The notes under the pieces are model-generated. The model searched no databases. It saw nothing but the letters and a program-made list of their open reading frames with translations, and was not told where the DNA came from. The translations under genes were made by a program, and so were the position numbers. This document shows, in pieces, positions 34,101 to 45,030 of a stretch of DNA of 64,000 bases. The stretch spans positions 186,001 through 250,000 of the forward strand of contig WOFQ01000002.1 of the NCBI GenBank assembly GCA_012184525.1. Direction: 5' to 3'. The number at the start of each line of letters is the position of its first letter. Within the stretch, counting starts at the first letter, position 1. The DNA comes from Xenoacremonium recifei (Eukaryota > Ascomycota > Sordariomycetes > Hypocreales > Nectriaceae).

Positions 34101-34551
34101 GAATCTGATACTTGTATTTTGTTTCTGGGATAGACGTGTTATCTGGCTTTGGAGTTGGTTGGGTTACAAGTTGGAATCTGGAAAGCGGGCATGATAGAAA
34201 CAACCAGCGGTATTGGAAATTTGTTGGATAGATTTGCAAGCAAAAATGCGACTTGAACACGCATTATATTTCTTTAATCCCATTTGCTTCCCTTCCCTAT
34301 CCCAATTTGCGGATTTCATAGTCCATGTGCACTTACTTGACCCTTATTCAGGGGTTAAATTGTGTCAAAATGGCATGCTCAGATGGAGCTATTTTAGGAC
34401 GTTAAATCTAGAGCCGTCTATCATGCATTTCTCCTGACTACCTCGTGGATCATTCGACATACAGCAGACGATATTACTATACATTGTGATGTGTCTTTTT
34501 TTGACCTGCTGGTACGTTACAGACCAACCCAGACCCAATGACCTTGCCCGC
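34101..34551. other. Convergent spacer, OPT / Rpn1
   Basis: About 450 bases between two convergent stop codons. AT-rich, probably 3' UTRs. No feature recognised. Confidence 0.45.
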
Positions 34552-37410
34552 TTATTTCTCCTCTTCCCAATCCGGGTTCTGCAGAAACTAAGTTAGCAAG
34601 GGGCTCATTGTGATAATGAATCTGGAAGACAAACCTTTCGTAGAATCACCAGGCCCTCAAGATTGTTGTTGAGGCTGATGTACTCCTCATCCTCCAGCTC
34701 CGCTCGTTCGCCGTGAGCGAGCACGACGGGCGTGCTCTGTGTCTGCCAGCCGGTAATAGTCTTGGGCCGACCAGCTTGGCCAACAACGTCGACGGCCTGA
34801 CCGACACGGACATTGACCTTAAGGGGTCGCAGCTGCTCGTCGAGGGTGACGAGGAAACGGGGTTGCATGGCAGTGACAAGGAAGTAGAGGAGGTAGTGGG
34901 AGCTGGTTGTGATGAACTCCTTGGGCTCAATCATGGCGACGAGCGTGGCCATCAAGCCAGCGGTGGCAACCCGTGACAGGACCTGGCGGTCGGTATGGAA
35001 GGGGCTGATGGTCAGAGTGCCCTTGCCCATGTGGAGGAGGCCTTGAGCGATGCGCACCATGAAGAGCGCGTCCTGGTCACGATGGTAGTAGCTGGCTAGT
35101 TGCCGGAGTAGCTGGGCCAGTCGAGCATTGTTGGTTCCAGCGCCCAACATACCCATGGCAAAGATGGCATTGATGGCAACCTCGGGGTCATTGTCGTGGC
35201 TGTATCGGGATAGCGTATCGTAGACTTTCATCTGCGGGTTGCTGGGGCTGATCAAACCCATAGCCAGAGGCACTGCTTTCCGGATGTTGGCCTCGCCATA
35301 GTGCATGAGATGGCCAAACTGTCGCAGGACCATCTCCTGACCGACGTCCTCACCCATGGCGACCAATGCAATGCCAAGCACGGCATAGGCCTGCAGCAGC
35401 TCATCACCCTTCTTCTCATCCGACTCTTCCTTGTGCTCATTGCAGATATGCAGGAGCTCCTGAATCTTCAGAACAGCACCCGTGCCAGCCCATGCGCAGA
35501 TCTCAGCTAGCACAGCCGTGGCTTTTGACATGGGGTGCTCGATGACCTTCAAGGTCTCCAGAATAACGTCCACCTCCTCTTGCCGTCCGAAGAACAGAAG
35601 ACCAAGGCCCAGGGCCATGAACCGCGTCCACTTGTCCGTCAGCTGGTTCTTTCGCTCATCGTCCATAAGAGTCGTAACGATGGTTTCGCTGATCTCGGAA
35701 TGTGAGGAGCCCACGAAGATTAGACCGCAGGATAGAGCTGCCATGGCGGAGATTTGCATGTCCTGAGAGGCATCGGACACGATGGGAAGGAGGAGCTCAA
35801 GAATGTCTTCCTTGTTTGAGCCAGCATAGCACAGGCCCAGACCCATGATACAAGCTGTTCGAACAAGGGGGTTTTGGTGGTGCAGCTTCTCAGCGTCTCC
35901 TAGAAGCGCGTAAGCGGGCTCTGAGTCTATGCGAACCCCGGAGTTCATGATTCCGATGGCAAGCATGGCTCCAGCTGAAATCTCTGGCTCTGGAGAGTAG
36001 GTGTATCTGTCGATCCGATCGAGACCATTCTCAACATCCCACATCAATAGGGTTCCCATGGATGCTACCGTGGACATCATGCCATCGCCTTTGGTCTTCC
36101 ATACCCACGTCTCTTTCTCGCCATCGATTAGCATCATCTTATCGTTCCCGAAGCCAGCATTGACAAAAGCGTTGACAAATGCTGCCGCGAGGTTGTGTCT
36201 GGCAGAGTCAAGATTTGTCATGCCAGCAACACGGCTACTCTCCAGGTGGCTTTTGTAGATATCCTCGGTCGATTTGGGATCCAGGATGTTGAGCTCCTTG
36301 CCGAGAAGTTTGAAGTGATCAGACAACTTAAGGTTTGATGCACATTCCGATATCTCTTGCTCGTCATCTGAGTTTCCAGGAAGATCCAGAACAATTCTTT
36401 GGCGACCGACTAAGAAGGCCAACTGCTTCTTAAGCGTTGGGTCTTCCGCTTTATCCAGATCGTCTTGGATCAGGCTGAGATCGTGAAGTCGGATTGCTAG
36501 AACCATTGCAGGGGCAAATTGCTTGTACTCGATGTAGATGTCGTGCGCAGTCCTGAGAAACGTCTCGTTGTCGGGATAGGTGAGGAGGTTGACCATGCTC
36601 ACCATGTACAGACACACTCGGGAATATGTGTCCTGATCGACGAACTTGGGGATGTCTTCAATAATTTCCAGCTCGCTCATAAGATCCACCGCATCGGCTT
36701 CGGCGTTGCTCTTGAGGAACAAGGGAATCAGGATCATGGCGAGGTCGACTAGGTCCTTCGTAGGCTCATCCGCGTTGATCCTCTTGCCGTATACCTCACC
36801 GATTTCCAGAGCGAGATGCCGAACATATTCATGCCCCCATGACCCAATGTCCGATGTTGGCGCGAGGAGACGGTACTTCAGTGTGTCTTGTTGGTCCTCG
36901 TCCGAGAAGGTCATTCCAATGACCGATAGAACATCCGCGAGCGAGGTTTTGTTATCACCCTCCGGCCACTCGCCGTAAAGTTTGGTCAAAGTTTCGTAGT
37001 GTGGTCGCAGAAACTTGAGCGGCTTCGGTACTGCTGTCATCGACGATGTGGAGGTCTTTATGGAGGTCTTCATCGCTTCAAGGGCGGGTTTGTAGAGGTC
37101 TGCGTTTGATTCCTATTTGCAGTTAGTTTCTCAAATCAGCCCTACAGCGAAGTCAGAGCAGCTCACTGTCAAGCGCTCGACCATCATATCAAGCTCGCTT
37201 TTGAGTTGCTGATCCTCCTCGTTGAGCTCCTCTTCGGCTGTTAGGCGTTGATCAGCAGGGAATCGCGGTATTGAGGCAACAGAGAGCCCTACTCTCGAGC
37301 TTCGCATCATCCTTCTTGCCATTTACTAGAGGCCTGTCCTTCTTAGGATCCTCGACGGCCTTGCCCTTGCCCTTGTCAGCCGCCTTGGGCACTTCGCTGT
37401 CCTGAGCCAT
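34552..37410 (-). CDS. rpn1: 26S proteasome regulatory subunit Rpn1 (PSMD2)
   Basis: Largest base subunit pair member of the 19S regulatory particle; a scaffold for ubiquitin receptors, shuttle factors and Ubp6. Exons 37410-37293, 37237-37167, 37112-34635 and 34587-34552 give 900 residues. The N-terminus is Lys/Asp-rich and disordered (ADKGKGKAVEDPKKDRP), then EEELNEEDQQLKSELDMMVERL, which marks the family. The central toroid of PC repeats is visible as recurring GxxxGxxxAGS/N and A/G-rich helix pairs (for example IMGLGLCYAGSNKEDIL, MALGLGLLFFGRQEE, LGIALVAMGEDVGQEM). The C-terminal beta segment includes GWQTQSTPVVLAHGERAEL. The last exon of 36 nt encodes FLQNPDWEEEK, the conserved tail; without this splice the frame stops 12 codons after the donor. 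Confidence 0.96.
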
Positions 37411-37903
37411 GTTGACGTCGACGTCGCAGGGGCGCCTGTTCTAGCTCAAGAAACGGGGTTGAAGAAACGCGATGATCGGTGGATGGTGCAGGAAGAAAGC
37501 GGTCTGCTTGTGAAGTCGCTACGATCGAGCGCAGCCTCGAATTGTTGATGAAGTCGGAGGTATTCGTCGTCGATGATGGAAGGTGATGGAGCCGCTTGGT
37601 CAAGCTCGAGCGGCGCTGCTGTGCTGTAGCTCTGGGTTACGCGAGGCACTGCCGCCTGCACAGCTGCTCCACCCAGCCTCGCGATCACGTGCGACCACCC
37701 TTCCGAGTGGATTTTCCGTGATAAGATACCCGGGCACCGATAAGATCTTATCAGCAAAATTTCTGGGAAAACCCCACCATCAACGACGACATGTCATGAG
37801 AAAGGCTGCAACCCCACGTTCAACCGAAGACAAAAATCCAAGTCCGAATCCTCTGATCAGGTCCAGACTTTGAATTGTCCGATATTTTCTCCTTCTATCC
37901 ATC
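37411..37903. promoter_or_regulatory. Divergent promoter, Rpn1 / RIO2, with E-box and paired GATA motifs
   Basis: 493 bases between divergent start codons. A CACGTG E-box is at 37686-37691. GATAAG occurs at 37720-37725, and a perfect 14-bp palindrome GATAAGATCTTATC lies at 37739-37752, placing two GATA motifs head to head. GATA sites of this HGATAR form bind AreA/NreB-type factors in filamentous fungi; whether they act here is not known. Confidence 0.5.
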
Positions 37904-39191
37904 ATGAAGCTGGATACGAAGGCAATGCGCCACCTCGCTGCTGAGGACTGGAGAGTTCTTACAGCAGTTTGTTCTCCCAAGCCCTCAAGGTGCTATCCTG
38001 AAACTGACCAGAGCACAGGTCGAGATGGGCAGCAAAAATCACGAGATCGTCCCAACGCCGTTGATCGAGAGGATTTCCCGACTCCGTGGCGGCGCCAACG
38101 GTGTCCACAGGAGCATCTCTGCTCTCGCAAAGGTCGGCCTCATTGCCCGCGTCAAAGAAGCCAAGTACGATGGCTATCGTCTCACATACGGTGGCCTTGA
38201 CTACCTCGCCCTACACACCCACGCCCAGCGGAAAGACGTCTATAGTGTCGGGAACAGAATTGGTGTTGGAAAAGAGAGCGATATCATGGTCGTTGCAGAC
38301 CAAACGGGGACACAGCGAGTACTAAAAATCCATCGCCTCGGCCGAATATCCTTCCGTACCGTCAAATCGAATCGAGACTACCTTAAGAACCGCCAATCCG
38401 GATCCTGGATGTATCTTTCAAGGCTAGCAGCTATGAAGGAATATGCTTTCATGAAGGCTCTTCGCGAGGAGGGCTTCCCAGTTCCCGAACCCTTAGCGCA
38501 ATCTCGACATACCATTGTCATGTCCCTGATTGACGCATTTCCGCTCCGACAAATCTCCGAAGTCCCTGACCCTGCATCTCTCTATGCTGATTTGATCGGT
38601 CTGATCCTCCGACTAGCCAAGCATGGACTCATCCACGGCGACTACAACGAGTTCAATATCCTGGTCAAAGAGCACAGGACAACCGATGATGATGGAAAGG
38701 AGTCGATCACCCTCGAGCCTATAATCATTGACTTCCCTCAAATGATCTCCATGGAGCATCAAAACGCTGAGATGTACTTTGACCGGGACGTCAACTGCAT
38801 CAAGCGCTTTTTTGAGAGGCGCTTTCACTTCGTCGGCACCGAAAAGGGGCCGTTCTTCAAGAAAGCGAAGAAGACCGTTGGAAAAGACGGGGTCAAGAGG
38901 CTTGACGCTACCGTGGAAGCCTCTGGATTTACCAAAAAGATGTTGAAAGACCTCGAGGCTGCGATCAAAGAGAAGCAAGCAAAGATAGAGAACGGAGAGG
39001 AGGTGGAAGATGATGAATCAGACGAAGAAGATGAAGATGATGATGATGATGAGGAGCCTGAAGAAGATGCAGGGCTTAAAACCCAAGCGGCTGGAGGGCT
39101 TCTCAGCGATGATGCTCGTGCTGATGTCGTCGAAGCGGAAGCTGTGGCGGATGTTAGTGTAGAGGAGAATATGGCCAAGCTGGCGGTATAG
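37904..39191 (+). CDS. rio2: Serine/threonine-protein kinase RIO2
   Basis: Atypical kinase/ATPase required for late cytoplasmic maturation of the 40S ribosomal subunit (20S to 18S rRNA step). Exons 37904-37966 and 38019-39191; 411 residues. The N-terminal winged-helix domain begins MKLDTKAMRHLAAEDWRVL and runs to about residue 90 (GGLDYLALHTH). The kinase domain has the flexible P-loop GNRIGVGKESDIMVV, the ATP-binding LKIHRLGR (Lys in beta 3), the catalytic loop HGDYNEFNILV and the metal-binding IIDFPQMIS, the RIO2 form of DFG. The C-terminal region is lysine-rich and then strongly acidic (runs of Asp/Glu around 39000-39065), usual for ribosome-assembly factors. Single 52-nt intron with a GTTTGT donor. 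Confidence 0.96.
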
Positions 39192-39582
39192 AAGTGCAGT
39201 CTTAATGATACCCATGTTTACCAATACAATCCTCTTTATGTGTGGGAAACCGTGGTGGGCAACGAGTGAGTAAGGTAAACTGTCCATTTTTATTGTGTAC
39301 GGACCAAGTGTCCACATGTCTGATTTTCTTTCCCTTGAACAACTGCCATCCCTCTAGCATCTAGAGTACAGGATTTATGAAATAGACCATCTCCACAAGT
39401 CATCAAGCGTATGAGCTACCTCAGAGGCAGTAAGATGTTCTGTGGTGGCATAACAATATAGTGTCGTAGCCCGACACTTCCAAAACCCAAGTCTTTGACA
39501 AAATGAAATATCATAACACGACTCGCGCAAAATTCTACGACGACGTCGAACAAGTACCCACGAATTAACCAGCCAGTCTAAT
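39192..39582. other. Convergent spacer, RIO2 / RRM protein
   Basis: About 390 bases between convergent stop codons; probably 3' UTRs. Nothing else seen. Confidence 0.45.
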
Positions 39583-41503
39583 CTACTGGGGGTCCTTCTT
39601 GATCATCTCCTTCTTGACGGACGGGGACGAGTCGAGAGACGAATTAGCGGCGACCGTGTCCGCGCGAATTGTGACACTCTCATCACATTCGGACGAAGTA
39701 GGGGTGATAGCATCCGCATCCGTGCCCGAGCTAGTGGCCGTCCTGGAGAAGAAAAAAAGATCAGTTGAACCACTTCCTAAACATGCTAACGGGCTTAGGC
39801 TCAGGCTCGTACTGGGAGTTCCCATTACGAGACCCGGAGGTCCGAGTGCCATGACTTCCGATCGAAGAATTCATGCCTCCCCTGTTGAGATGTTAGCTTT
39901 AGAATCAGCCAACTAGAACCTCGACTTACATTCGGGGAGTCGAACGGCGCCACTGCGACTGCTGATTGTATAAAGTCGGGTTCATTCCGACGAGGGGAGT
40001 ACCGTAAGCGCCGATATTGTATTCGTTCGTTCGGAACTGTCGTCGCTCGGCCGTGACCCGTTTGAGTTCTTTCTGGGCGGGCGTGTCGGCGTATCGGATG
40101 TTCATGAGCAAGCCCTCCTCGCCGACGCCGAGTCCGTTGTACTTGCGGATGATTTCGTCACAAACCTCACGACTCTCGAATCTACACGAGAGTTAGCCAA
40201 AGACCTTTCCATGGCATCTTCCTTGAAGCATACCTGGCAAATCCGACCCCGCGGCTATTGCCCATGCTATCCCGGAGAATCTTGCTCGAGACGATCGTGT
40301 GGCCCATGAAGATGGCGCCAAGTTCCTACCGCATGATCAGTATTTCGTCACAGGAACTATGTACGAAGGAGTACTCACGACTTCGGTAAGTGACTTCGGC
40401 AGGTTCGAAATGTAGAGGTTAGTAGAACTTTCGTCACCTTCGGCCTTGAGACGTGAGTTGAATGATTCCTGCGTAAACCGTTAGCTAAGGTAGCCACATG
40501 GAACGATAATGGCGATGATGAAACTCACTCGTGCGAAACCAACTTCGTAACCAAGACGATGGAATCCCCGGATACACATTTCGGAATCGTTGACGTCGTA
40601 GAACTTGGAGAACCCGAAACTACCCCGTTGTTTAGTCAGTTCGCCATGAGCGTCTCGCTTGGAGACATACCCCTTGCAAGCTCCTGTGCCAGTGTCAATG
40701 ATCGCCTTGGAGGTTTCGACGGTACCGAAACGAGCAGCAAAGAGATAGAGAAGTTCATCGTCAGTAGTCGGATGAAGACCTCGAATGTACACGTTGCGAT
40801 TGCCGGGAATGCGGTTCTCTAGGCTCTGATCAAGTGTCTTCATCTGGGCCGGGGGCGTGAAGACAGCGGGAACAGCCTTGGGAATTGGCGGGTGCTGCTG
40901 CAGCAGATCATCAAGGGCGCGCTCGGAAACTGGGGAAGGGCGCTTTTGGGCGGCATCACCATGGAGAGCGGCACCAAGCTGCTGGGGCGAGGGCGTCGTG
41001 TATGTCGAACGGTCAAGACTGGCGACGCGTGGACCAGGTTCACGCTGAGAGACACTGGCGTAGAATGGAGTTGCCGGGGTGGATTCTGTAGTCGAGTAAG
41101 AGCCGCGACGATTCTCCAAACCAGGAACGTCAGAATGACCCTGATCCATGCGGGGATGAGTGGACGCCGGTCGGGCAGGGGTAAAAGGCATCATAGGAAC
41201 ATGAAAACCAAGGTAAGGGTTGGGATACGGGTTACCGTTCATTGTGGGATACGTGCCATAACCATTCTCGGTTGACGGGTTGAGACTCATAGGCTGGGAG
41301 CTATGAGTATGGGCAAGGACAAGTTGGCCATCTCCATTGACAAGATAAGGCTGGCTGAGCTGCGGGACCGCATGGTTGTTGCCCAGACCAAGGGACATGC
41401 CTTGAAACTGACTCATGATGCCGTGGGTGTCGGAAGGGACGTGATTGCCGTTCCTATTGGACTGGCCAGACAGGTATGGTTGGTTGATGTTGGAAGACTC
41501 CAT
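39583..41503 (-). CDS. RNA-binding protein with two RRMs, RBMS/MSSP-like
   Basis: Predicted single-strand nucleic-acid or mRNA-binding protein of 528 residues. Seven exons: 41503-40671, 40619-40529, 40468-40379, 40325-40234, 40181-39930, 39881-39813 and 39742-39583. A long disordered Q/N/P/S-rich N-terminus is followed by RRM1 from about residue 235 (RNP2 NVYIRGL; RNP1 KGFGFSKFYD formed across the first intron) and RRM2 from about residue 320 (RNP2 NLYISNL; RNP1 RGVGFARFES across an intron). Homologues are commonly labelled MSSP-2 in fungi. The first intron (40670-40620, 51 nt) is a multiple of three without a stop. The last exon was inferred from a strong pyrimidine-rich acceptor (TTTTTTTCTTCTCCAG) and a GTACGA donor; without that splice the protein would stop earlier, so the C-terminal 53 residues are less certain. 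Confidence 0.87.
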
Positions 41504-42950
41504 TACGGAAGCACGGTGATGATGTTAGAAACGCGAGGCGTTTGTCTGAATGAAAGAATACCAGTTAGTCGGACGGAACGACGAGTAAGAGAAGTCTGAA
41601 GCTGCAACTCCAAAAAAGGGGGTATGAGCTTACTTGAGTAGCAACAGATCAAGTTGAAGAGAGTCTCAGGATATGGCACTGATCAAGTAGTGCAACGAAG
41701 ATCTGGCAACGCAATTGAGTCAGTCATCTGGTACAATAGGATGCAAGTAGATGCAGAAACGGTCTGAACGACGAAGCAAAGGGTGTTGCCCTTGCCATCG
41801 CAGCCGACTTCGGCTGGAGGAAAAGGAACGAGAGGAGCTCAATGAAATAGACTCGCAGATGAAGGCGAAAAGAACAGAAGGAAGAAAATTACACCGCGAG
41901 GCAGAGGGCATCGAACAAGAATCACTCACCCGTGACCGACTACTGGTGGATGGCACAAACTGGAATCGCGAGAATCGAGAGCCAACGAGGCAAATGCTGA
42001 GAACCAAGACTCTGAAATGAAGCGAGAGTAAGTAAGATAGAACAAGCTATCGAGCAAGATGGGGAACAGAAAGAGATTGACGGTTGAGGGAACGAGGGCT
42101 GAGAGAGAGCGTGGCGAACCCTGTTGGAGATGCTATGACAAGAAGAGAAGAGGAGGGGAGAGAAGACAGCGGTGCAGTCCAGAAAGAAGACAAGAAAAAG
42201 CCACACTTACCTAAGCCTGCGAGTATAATATTGGGACGGCAGCCACGAGGGGCCGCAGCGAGAAGGACGAGACGAGAAGAGAGATGGTTATGATGATGAT
42301 GATGATGATGCAGAGGAAGGAATGATGCTTTGGGGAGTAGAAGAGGCGAGCCGTCCTCAGATGTGTGCGTCTTGCACGGAGATGTTGGAGGAGGGACTGG
42401 AGTCTAAGTCCAAAAATGAGGTTGTAGAAGGATGGAGTGGAAGAAGGGACGAGGCAAAGCTGTGGGCGAGAAAATAAGGTAGGCGAGGAAGGTGCGTTTG
42501 TTTATCGATTGCAGGTGAAGAGCAAGTGAAGTGCAGGTGCGCACTGGAGGGAAGGAGCGACGGGTGGGGTGGGGGCAGATGCTCGTTTGCTGCTCCTTCC
42601 TCGTTCTCGAGGTGCAGGAGAGACAATGGTGAATTGGTGCAGCAGAGCGAGAGCGGAAGGAAAGGTGCCCACGAGGAGGCGCCGCGAGCTCGGTAACGAA
42701 GCGAGCGAGGCGGCACGATGATGTCAAGCGGCAGGAGCCCGAGTCGAGGGCAGGCGAGAGTGCGAGTGACTCGGGGCAAGCTGAGGAAAGAGGAAAGAAG
42801 GTCAGCAAACGGTCGGTTCCAGCCGGTTAAGCTTGTTGATTTGAATCAGAGCAGGAAGGAAGGAGGATGTGGGTGGGCGTAGGCTTCGGAGCTTGGTTGG
42901 GGGCCGTTGGTGATATCTCATCAGAACGCACAACACTGCATGACGATATT
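41504..42950. promoter_or_regulatory. Leader and promoter of the RRM gene
   Basis: On the minus strand this region is strongly CT-rich and contains splice-like signals (for example a GTAAGC donor near 41637 and a CAG acceptor near 41553), so a spliced 5' UTR is likely. Frames seen on either strand here are composition effects. Confidence 0.4.
42290..42310 (+). repeat. (ATG)7 microsatellite
   Basis: Seven uninterrupted ATG triplets in the leader region of the RRM gene. Confidence 0.95.
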
Positions 42951-45030
42951 ATGGCCTCCAAACTTCGCAATGTGCAAAATGCCGAAATAAGATCACCAGC
43001 GAATAATGCTCGTATGTGACTCTCCTTTCATCGAAAAGCGTCTCAAGCGATCGAGTGTCTCCCCGATCGACGTATACGATGTCAAGAGTTCCGATGTCCA
43101 CCTCTCGATGTCTTGACCAGATAAGCGCGACTTACCTCAATTTGCAGCAGAGAGCAACTTGGACGAAGACAATGGAAAGCAGTGCGGTAGTTAGGTATGT
43201 TCCGCAATGGGTAAGGATACTTAGGAGCCCTTTCGGCAGACAGCGAGAAGAACGAGTGCAACTAATTTCAAACCATAACCAAGAACAGAGAAGAACGATT
43301 CTGAACGATTTCGAGAAGCAGCAAACCGAAGCGGATGCCATTCCCTTTATGGGCCTGTTTTTGGAAATTGGCCGTCCCAAATGTCTCTCGGGAGGTGATT
43401 TACCTTGCGTCTTGACGTTGGGTTGGGGCACCGCACGTCCCATCAACTCGTGGAGGACTTGCTTTTGGCCCAAGGCTGCTTGAGACAATGGAACCTCCGA
43501 CTCCCCTAGTCCAGCCCCCAGGCCAGCGCTGCCTCGCATAATGCTGGTGGGTTGAAAGGAGCTGTCAGTCTTCTCGAGGCTAATGATATGTAGGCGTCTC
43601 TTCCAGGTCTCTCCCTACTGCCAGAAAAGCAATTCTTCAAATACCTGGGTCAAAACTCAGCTTCTCTTCGACCATCCCCGTGCCATCGACTGAAGACGTC
43701 TCTCCCGAAGCCCAAAACTCTGACCTGCTTCCAGCTCGAGTTCCGTGATTCTCGAAAACAGGCCACGGGGACGACTCGGTTATTGTTGGAGACGTATTAT
43801 CCGTGCGAGACAATTTTGCTTCTGCGATTGCGAATCAAGGCGGCTATGTTATTGTCACTGGTTGTGTTTGAGACACCCCGGGACGTTCATTTGCATCCAC
43901 AACCAGATCATCTCCCTTGCATCGATATAGCGGGCGTGAGTGCTGACTGGACCAACTACTGGATGAAAAATGCTACATCGGCGCCGTGACGGGATAGAGA
44001 AGAAGCAAACCGGCAGAGCTGAGAGTAATCATCTTCCCGACTAATTGGGTTAAATTAAACTCTCCTCGCTTGGAAACCCAGAGAGTAATATATCGAGCAG
44101 TTCCATGTACTTGTAAGTCCCCGATTCTCAAGACTGAGCTCCACCCCCGCTGATCATTTACCAGGGATCCCGTTGATCGGCTTGCCGGGATCCATCGATC
44201 GTATCTATCAGATTATCGACCCAAGGTTCTGGCCACGAAGGCTCGTTTGATCCGGTGACTAATGACACAAGGTCGTGAGCAAGAAGACTACCTGCAATGA
44301 CAACAGGTTCGGCCGTTGAAGAGGAAATAATTCCTCAGAAACGCGGGCTTCAAAGATAGTCCACGTTCAGAGAGACGAGAAAGAGGAGAATCTAGTTTTC
44401 CGACTGGTCATCCGGGGGCACGAAAGGGGCCACCGAGATGCGGCGCGCAAAGAACTCGAGATGCTTGCTGAATTGCACAACGTGTATGCGGTTGTTCTCG
44501 ACGGGCCACCGAGAATAACCACATGTTTCTCCATGATCCCGACTCGCTCTCGTATTGGTCACAGAGTATGACATAAATTCCGTCGAGTACACTCCTACCT
44601 AGGTAGCTACCTAGCCTCGGCGAGGGTCATGTTACTCTAACAACCTCGGGATCTCTAAACTCGGACAATTTTGACCTCCCCAGTCTTCACAGCCAATCTC
44701 ATAGCCAGCCCCGACCCCCATCTACGAATGCAAACGGGTAGCATCCTTGTCGATGTCACTCGGCAGCCAAGTCTCTGTTCTTCAATGGTACTCGATTTAC
44801 GTCTAACTACATTGTAATGGCAAATGCAGTGGGCTGGTTATATTTATCAAGAAAAAGGCCTCTAGGTTTCCCAGAACTTTTGCAAAAAAAAAACGAACCT
44901 CAAGGTCATGTAAATAAGGTCATTGGAATTACCGACCCCGAAGAACACCCCTCCCCGCCGGTCATAAAAACCTGGCATGCATTCGCCTCGCTGACTATCC
45001 CAAAAGGAGATGCTAATGCCTACCGCTTCT
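42951..45030. other. 2 kb gene-poor region with a weak minus-strand candidate
   Basis: No conserved gene was recognised. A minus-strand frame starts with ATG at 43539 and reads plausibly for about 45 codons (PLSQAALGQKQVLHELMGRA) before a possible GTAAAT donor, and another readable stretch lies at 43130-42999 (GQDIERWTSELLTSY), but no consistent spliced model could be built. The palindromic CTACCTAGGTAG cluster near 44600 is also here. The rest shows nothing. Confidence 0.35.
44595..44612. repeat. Overlapping palindromes of ACCTAGGT / GGTAGCTACC type
   Basis: CTACCTAGGTAG (44595-44606) and AGGTAGCTACCT (44601-44612) are each perfect inverted repeats and overlap by six bases. Such TAGGTA runs are common in intergenic DNA of Sordariomycetes. 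No function assigned. Confidence 0.8.
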
